Shown here in pieces: positions 57,953 through 64,000 of a DNA stretch of 64,000 nt. Numbering within the stretch: position 1 is the stretch's first letter; every line of letters begins with the position of its first letter. A model generated the notes under the pieces. It made no database searches. It was given only the letters and a program-made list of their open reading frames with translations, and was not told the DNA's origin. Position numbers and translations under genes: made by a program. This stretch comes from Cryptomeria japonica (Eukaryota > Streptophyta > Pinopsida > Cupressales > Cupressaceae). The stretch spans positions 259,085,533 through 259,149,532 of the forward strand of contig NC_081410.1 of NCBI RefSeq assembly GCF_030272615.1, in the 5' to 3' direction.

Positions 57953-58526
57953 AAAAGAACCAAGCCAAAATATGATGTTGGTCATAGATCACATGCAACT
58001 CCAAGAAATAGATGATTGAAGATTAAAATAGCTAAATGTAGAGAAATCTGAAAAGAGAGAAAATGGAGATAAGGAAGAGAATTTTGAGGAGACTCTCACC
58101 TAGCTATCATCAAGCTTGTGAAGGAAAGAGTATAGTGCTTATCATATAGAAAAATAATAGCATATACATCCAAGAGGTCCATTAACTCCCACTCCAAATA
58201 AAAAGTGGGAGGTTTTACCTACTTAATAAATGTCAAACGTGTGTTATAACCTCCTTACACGAAGACAAAGAAGGGGTTGAGAAAGATGACACATAAAGAT
58301 GAAAGAGCATGAGAAACCAAACTACCCCATAACCCAATTAAAATGACATAATAGTGGTTATGTGAGGTGGTAAAAGAAGCCAAAAGAGGGCGCGTAACTC
58401 AACTACTCATGTAAGGTGGGAGTTACACATGTAGCTAAAGTATTTCACCACATGTCCTCATATTAACCACTCCTAATAACCTATGGAAGCCTAAATAATG
58501 TGTAGGAAAATAAATACCCCCTAACA
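57953..58526 (-). repeat. Copia-F 5' LTR, outer part
   Basis: Continues the LTR from 42,670 after Tat-D and ends CCCCCTAACA, the inverted match of TGTTAG at 42,648. No ORF. Confidence 0.7.
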
Positions 58527-58786
58527 TAAGGAAAAATAAACAAACTTTACTAACACTAACACCTTGTAATTATGCAACTTGGCATTAAAATACATGGAAT
58601 TACTTAATGCAATTTAGCTATACTCTTTATATAGATAAATAAAGTTGTTGAACCCATATATAATGATAAAAATTAAAATTAATGATTGAAATTAAAAAAT
58701 CTCTTGGATGTATTTCTATATTTATTTACCATGACCTAATGTTTCAAATTGAATCATATACATATTTTCATGATAGTTGAATAAAA
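58527..58786. other. AT-rich flank of Copia-F
   Basis: Nothing recognisable. Begins with TAAGG, which should be one half of the Copia-F target duplication. The other half is not in the window. Confidence 0.4.
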
Positions 58787-59345
58787 TTGAAATCATTATA
58801 TGGTACAACAGATGAAATCAAATGTTATAAAATTGATAATATATTTATGAGCCTTGATCCAAAGAACTTAAAAAACATTAAAGTGTATATTACTAAGGTT
58901 AATGATCTTAGAACACAATGTAAATCATGTGGTATTGAGAAAAAGAATATTCACTTACTCTATAATGTATTGAGCAAACTTGGCCTTGAATATACAACTT
59001 TTGTTTCTAGCTTCTAAAATCACCTATTAATTATGGAATCTTTATACACTACTCCTTCATTTTGCATTTTTTTTTGAGATTATAATACATTAAAACCATA
59101 ATATTCTTTCTATGGGTCTCAAAAATACATCACAAACTTAGTCTTCTCTTGGCTGCTTAGTTGAAATAATAAAGAGTTAAAACAAATTGATAAGAAACAA
59201 AAGAAATATAACTTATCTATGAAGGAAATCCTACTTATATATATCGCAAGACTACTCTACATGTATAATATTATTGTTGTAAAAAGGATGTTGATGAACT
59301 AAAACATCTTCTTAAGAAGAACAACATTTCTCTATCTTGTTAATG
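58787..59345 (+). pseudogene. Copia gag fragment, unrelated insertion
   Basis: LYGTTDEIKCYKIDNIFMSL, YITKVNDLRTQCKSCGIE and LYNVLSKLGLEYTTFVSSF are core segments of a Copia gag, plus strand. After a gap, CCKKDVDELKHLLKKNNIS (~59,280-59,335) matches the gag tail also seen in Copia-F (CLKKQIDHLSHLLKYNNI). No LTR found for it. Confidence 0.75.
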
Positions 59346-60880
59346 AGATTGAAGACTTTTGAGTAGCCATACTTCCAATTTTGAGCATCTATCATTATAA
59401 CATATTCTACATTAAGGAGGTTGCATGGTCTCTCTTATTGAGGGACATTTTCCACACTTGGATTTTTTCTCTATTCATAATTTGAAAGATTTTTGTATTT
59501 TCTCTCTACTAGAGAGGAGTTTTTGTAATTCCCACCAAGAAACCCTAAAGAATAAAACCAACTAACAACCTATCTAAACATCATAGAGATATTTGTTTTT
59601 TAAAATAAAGCCAAATAACAATATACTTAACTAAAAGAATCACATAATCTTAAGTGCACAAGAGGAATTAAAGATACATCACCACATTATTATTTGAGGA
59701 ATTACATACGTTAAACTTACTTGATTACATAACACTAAAGTACAAACAAAAATAGTTTCATACATTCGACTTACATTCTCTAGAATTTCCCAACGTCGTT
59801 ACTAAAAGAATCAATCCAAAGATACATGAGATATTTTCCTACTTAACCTATTACCCACAACATAGGAAAAGCACCATCCAAACTATAGAATTATAACCAT
59901 GAGATATAACTTATCTAAAACTACTAAGTTACTACATTCATTTTATTACATTAATAACCAATTGTTCTTAAACTAATTAAACATTCATCATGATAGAATC
60001 TATCCATTCCTATAACATAGCCAACACCATTTCAATATAGAATGAACTTATAAAAACATCATTACATTACATAATTCCTCTCATACATGGAATACATAAT
60101 AGATATAAGCCATCCATTACAAATAGAATGTCATGATACAATGATCATATTAATGACATACAATTACATGATCATAGATGAATCTTTACATATAATAGAG
60201 ATTACATTCGCATCATAAATCCATAGAACTAGAACTAAAGAGAAGTAACATCCATCACACTCTCGAACATCTAGCAAGGAAGATACCAATTGAAGAAAGC
60301 ATCAAACTACCTGACCATGGTGAACCAAAAAGGTCCACCCCTGTGCTCCAAAGAATGAGGTAAGGTCTCACACACTCTAAACCTAGGTTGACACCTAAAA
60401 TCCAAGGAACTTAAAACATTGGTAATAACAACTGAAGACTAGCAACATAAGCCACAACCAAAATGCACAAAGCAAGGCTCAACTAAAAAGAATAATCTAG
60501 TGTCCACCCTTGACTTGAATTTTTTTCATGCATGATAGACATATCTAGACTCTTTATGATGTTTTGGATTATGATTATAAATGCGTTTCAGTTACTCATT
60601 ATGATTCTAGACATTATTTGGACATATGCTATTTTGATGATATATATGGATGATGATGCTATCATTATTGATCATGTGATTTGATGGATATATGTGTTTG
60701 ATGGATTCTATATGCATTACTATGTGTTGGGACTCATTAAATTTGAGTCAAGTTTAGAGGCCCATTTCAAAATTTTGCCCTGCATTTCCAAATGATAAAA
60801 AATGAGTCAGTTTGAATGGCCTAGTTAGAGAGGGGGTAAAATGGAGCCAGTTGATTTTTCAGGGGGTAAGGCTTTGGATT
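59346..60880. other. AT-rich DNA with no feature found
   Basis: No ORF with a motif, no LTR ends and no clear repeat. Dispersed CATTACATA-type words only. Confidence 0.4.
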
Positions 60881-61830
60881 CATGTCCTACACCTTTCATT
60901 TGGCCTATAAAATGATGTGAAACTTTCAGAATTGAATTTGGATAAGTTTACAAGGTACCCATTTCGAGGGGTGAGCAGAAAGTGCATTTTAGGCACAAAT
61001 GCAGATTTTATTGAGTAGCCTAATTTGGGTGTTTGCATCTTTTTCCCTGTTGATTGTCATGAAGAAATTCAAAATGGATTCAATTATATGCATAAATGTG
61101 AGTCAGTCTACAAAATTTCAAGTCCCAACGAATCCATTTGCTTAGTTTTCAAAGCCAAATCCATTTGCAGTTTGTGTGTTTTGGCTAGTCCCTGTTTCGA
61201 CAACTAGTCGGAGCCCTGTTTTGCACATGTAAAATTTGCCTCAGTGAGAGTTATGACAGAATGTTTGTTCCGGGCTAATGTTGGTATAAATGATGAGCTG
61301 AGTTTCAAATTTCAAGCCTCTGCCAATCCGTTTGATCTATTTTCAAAAGGGTTCATTTAACCATCATTTTCACTTATCTGTACTTTCAGTGCTTTATCAA
61401 TTAATGTAGCCATTTTTGTGAGCGCACCATTTGCATCCAGTCAGGATTTTGGTTGAACTGAGAATTCAAAGATTTAGTATGTACTTCAAGGTACTTGTGT
61501 TTCAAATTTGAGGGCCTACGGAGGTCGTTTGATATTTTTGAGAAAGGCATCATGTGTTGCCAGAACATTGACTTCATCGGGTCTGCAGTGTCGACAAAGC
61601 CAGTTGGCCAATTTTGCCAATTAATATCTCTTCACTCGGGACTCATCTTGAGAAACTGTTTGGTAGATTTCATGCTTGTATATCAGAGTATACGCCTGTC
61701 ACATAGCGAGCTCCAGAAAGGTGTTTTGACAGGTTTGAAAAATGCATCTTCGCAATTAAATGCGAAAATGTGGCGCAAGTGCCTGAAAGTCGTAAAATGT
61801 GGATTAATGATTTGAAAACGACGTCCATGA
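60881..61830. repeat. Degenerate ~195-bp repeat block
   Basis: Similar lines recur at ~61,103, ~61,297 and ~61,496: TTTCAAATTTCAAGCC or AATTTCAAGTCCC, then AATCCRTTTG, then TTTTCAAA or TTTTTGAGAAAGG. A weaker match is near 60,905. The frames at 61,025-61,207 and 61,495-61,815 have no motif. Confidence 0.4.
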
Positions 61831-62604
61831 TTTCTAGAGGTATGTTTGAGGTCCATGAAGCATCTCAAAGGTCAATTGTATGAAAACAAAAAAAAAAATA
61901 GTCGGACCCACTTTGGGGCCCGACCTAGCTCATGCCCGTGCATTGATTTTACCAGTGACTTGGTTCGCTGAGGGAATTTCGTAAGTTTTAAATGGTTGTT
62001 CATTGTGAAAAGAAGATGTATGCCCACTTGGTGTAGCCTTTAATTGAATGGATTGGTAATGTAAAAACCCAGTGCAAGCAAACTGGATTGAAAGCAAACT
62101 TATCTTACAAAGGAGAATCCTCCTTTGGTCTTAAGGGATCCAACAATAGAATATATGGAAGTATCTCAAGATGTACTTTGTGCACTACATGGAGATTGGT
62201 GTGGAGGATATTCTGCTCATAGGCATGTGGGATAGAGAATGACAAGTAATTTCTATTGTAAATTGTTGGCTAAAGTGCATGATGCTTGATCCATATAATC
62301 AAACAGATAATCCAGAATGTAAGTCACAACCAGATGTTGACCTATCTGCTATTACAGAGCTTGATCCTGGTTACATAATAGGACCACTATCTTCAATTTG
62401 GAGAATGCAATTAGCAAGTGTGTGCCAAACTCCTCACAATTTTCCCACATCCTCCCTTCCCAAAGAGCGTGGTGTTTTGGAGTATGGCGTGGGAAGGGCT
62501 AGCGATGATTTATTAACAGCAAATGACAAATGCATATTGGCATGGTTTCCCATCTCATTCTCTACTAGTAGTGGTGCTGGGAAAGGGGCATTGAAGTGTT
62601 CAAG
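61831..62604 (+). other. Unassigned region with a doubtful short ORF
   Basis: 62,279-62,629 has 116 codons (QPDVDLSAITELDPGYIIG...) of ordinary amino-acid composition in its first third. I know no relative and it has no intron or start signal I can defend. The 3' third runs into the repeat block. Confidence 0.25.
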
Positions 62605-63250
62605 TTCAACCCCTTTGCGTGGAGGGTAAGTGTTGAAAGTCTCAATCAAGCCAATGCAAACAGCAAAACCCCCAAGTTCCTCCTTGTCTTTCCCTGTTGG
62701 CAGTGGACGTGATTGATGGGTGTTGGAAGCATGTTCCAAAGTAAAGACAACAATTCACTATCCCCTACTGTGTGGCATGTGAAGGGAGGCATAGAAACCA
62801 TAAAACAAAATGCAATGAGCAGCGTGGCATAAAGGGGGCCATAGGAACTTTTAAACAAATGAAATTTTGCAACAGTAGTCCAATAACCCCTTTGCGTGGA
62901 TGGTGGAGGAAAGGAACAACAGAACATTCAAGCAAATGCCAATCAAACAAAGCCCCTTATCCCCTGCATAAAGGTTGAAGGAGGCCACATTCAATATGCA
63001 GCAAATGGAAGTGGGCATTGTTAAAGTTTTAAAAAAAAAACAAAAACAAATGTAGAGCCAAATCCTCCTGTGTGGAGTGGTGTAAGTGTAGAAAATTCAT
63101 AAATGAATGCAATCGACAGCCAATGCCTCCTCCTTGCGTGGTGTGTGGAGTATAGAAGGAGTTAAACCTCCTGTGCATGGTCGAAAAGGGCATTGAAATT
63201 TCAATCAAGTGCAAAGAGGAGCCATTAAAGCTCAAGCAAAGCTCCAAAGT
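62605..63250. repeat. Degenerate ~60-75-bp repeat array
   Basis: Some eight units recur, each with a CCCC/CTCC-T-GCGTGG-GGTGG-type G/C core followed by an A-rich tail with AAGCAAATGCAA-like words. Examples: CCCCTTTGCGTGGAGGG (62,610), CCCCTACTGTGTGGCATG (62,763), CCCCTTTGCGTGGATGG (62,887), TCCTCCTGTGTGGAGTGG (63,063), CTCCTCCTTGCGTGGTGTG (63,126), CCTCCTGTGCATGG (63,168). Confidence 0.5.
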
Positions 63251-63566
63251 GAAGTTCTAGGCTTAACATTTTGTTCCACATTGACTGGGGAATGGTTCTT
63301 TTTGGTATTTAAATGCAAATCTCCACTCAACTAATATGTCAAAGCCATCAAGGCTTTTGACGGACGGTGCCCATTGGGCACCCAAGGTAGGCCCACGCAT
63401 GGGCATGGATCCCAAGGTGACCGGAGGAGGTGATAGATGGTAACAGGTGGACCCCATGTAGGCACGCTTCCCAAGGTAGATGGGTGAAAATTTGTAGAGA
63501 AAGGTTGACTTAACTAGCGAGCATGTCCGAGATGGATCGACAAAGCACGTTGATTCGCAGGCCGAA

Positions 63567-63716
63567 GGTGCTCACCGATTAGAGGCTACGAAATGGCGAA
63601 AGGTGAAAAGCTTAGCGAGTTAAAGACCCTATAGGTTCCGAAGATCGAACAGCTCGCGCGACTTCGCGAAGGCAAGATGCTCACCTGTTAGAGGTCGTGA
63701 AATGGCGAAAGGCGAA
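63567..63716 (+). repeat. Direct repeat, two ~45-bp units
   Basis: GTGCTCACCGATTAGAGG...ACGAAATGGCGAAAGGTGAAA (63,569-63,608) and ATGCTCACCTGTTAGAGG...GTGAAATGGCGAAAGGCGAAA (63,677-63,717), 108 bp apart. Confidence 0.7.
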
Positions 63717-64000
63717 ATGCAAAATGGAGAAATCCAGGTGGTGATGACATGGTAGGTACAGTCAGATGTCCAGCGGGTAGGTCCCGTCCCGGTGGCGATG
63801 ATGTGGTGCAGAGGTGGCGCCTAGGTGGACGACAAGCAAGTGGACACGTGGCGGAGTGACGAGGTGTCATCCCAGGTGGTGCCCAGTGGACCGTATCAAC
63901 CAATCAAGTCCCAACATGTGGCAAGGTGTCAGGACAAAAGGGAGGCAAAAATCAAAATTAAAATCATGTTAATTACATAGTGCAAACTATATGAATAATT
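63717..64000 (+). promoter_or_regulatory. GC-richer tail with promoter-like words
   Basis: Contains GACACGTGGC (63,843-63,852), a G-box/ABRE core, AACCAATCAA (63,899-63,908), a CCAAT box, and several AGGTGG copies. This could be the edge of an LTR or a promoter. No gene follows inside the window. Confidence 0.3.

Larger units (their letters stand above)
26114..58526 (-). mobile_element. Copia-F: old Copia element dispersed by three insertions
   Basis: Four remaining pieces share one orientation: integrase fragment 26,114-26,312, gag/protease 32,731-33,531, gag and 5' region 40,975-42,647, and the 5' LTR (42,648-42,670 plus 57,953-58,526). Between them sit Tat-E, Copia-G and Tat-D. The LTR ends are TGTTAG...CTAACA. 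The RT, RNase H and 3' LTR are not in the window. At 26,113 the integrase reading frame stops against hAT-like sequence. Confidence 0.75.

Noticed and set aside
62279-62629. 116-codon ORF as a host exon
   Set aside because: No recognisable family, no supportable splice sites, and the last third enters the degenerate repeat array. Kept only as a doubtful note.
1-64000. tRNA, rRNA or organelle-derived genes
   Set aside because: I saw only tRNA-complementary primer sites (9,217, 39,432, 42,636, 56,431) and no cloverleaf-length tRNA sequence or rRNA stretch.

Overview
The window looks like intergenic DNA from a land plant with a large, repeat-rich genome. A gymnosperm is my guess from the element sizes and the extent of nesting, but no marker in the window proves it. 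I see no intact host gene. Almost everything is nested LTR retrotransposons, plus one hAT transposon and unclassified AT-rich repeats. Target-site duplications (TSDs) and matching LTR ends let most of the nesting be read directly.

Left block (1-22,500). A coiled-coil reading frame (3-997, resuming 20,953-21,564) was split by a Copia-type element, here Copia-B (998-20,952, minus, TSD TGTGA). Copia-B was itself split by a Tat-like Ty3/gypsy element, Tat-A (7,663-20,700, plus, TSD CATAC). Copia-B has no pol. It has a gag remnant with four CCHC knuckles and a roughly 1,100-codon ORF with a Lys/Glu coiled coil. Tat-A also lacks pol. It has a gag-like Gln/Pro-rich ORF and, on the opposite strand, a plant-mobile-domain (PMD) ORF.

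Middle (22,500-26,113). A decayed hAT transposase of the BED/ZNF862-like kind lies on the minus strand.

Right block (26,114-58,526). One old Copia element (Copia-F, minus) has been blown apart by three later insertions. These are Tat-E (26,313-32,730, TSD GTAAG, again with an antisense PMD ORF), Copia-G (33,532-40,974, TSD ATTTA, full gag-PR-IN-RT-RNaseH) and Tat-D (42,671-57,952, TSD GAAAG/AAAAG). Tat-D encodes gag-PR-G-patch-RT-RNaseH-second RNaseH-integrase and is the coding-capable relative of Tat-A. All coding regions carry premature stops.

Right edge (58,527-64,000). There is a Copia gag scrap, AT-rich DNA, two blocks of degenerate repeats, and a GC-richer tail with promoter-like words.

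The most interesting system is the pair of Tat elements with an antisense PMD module whose upstream flank holds arrays of short inverted motifs. Second is the paired hairpin motif shared by Tat-A, Tat-D and Tat-E. Third is the large coiled-coil ORF that stands in for pol in Copia-B.
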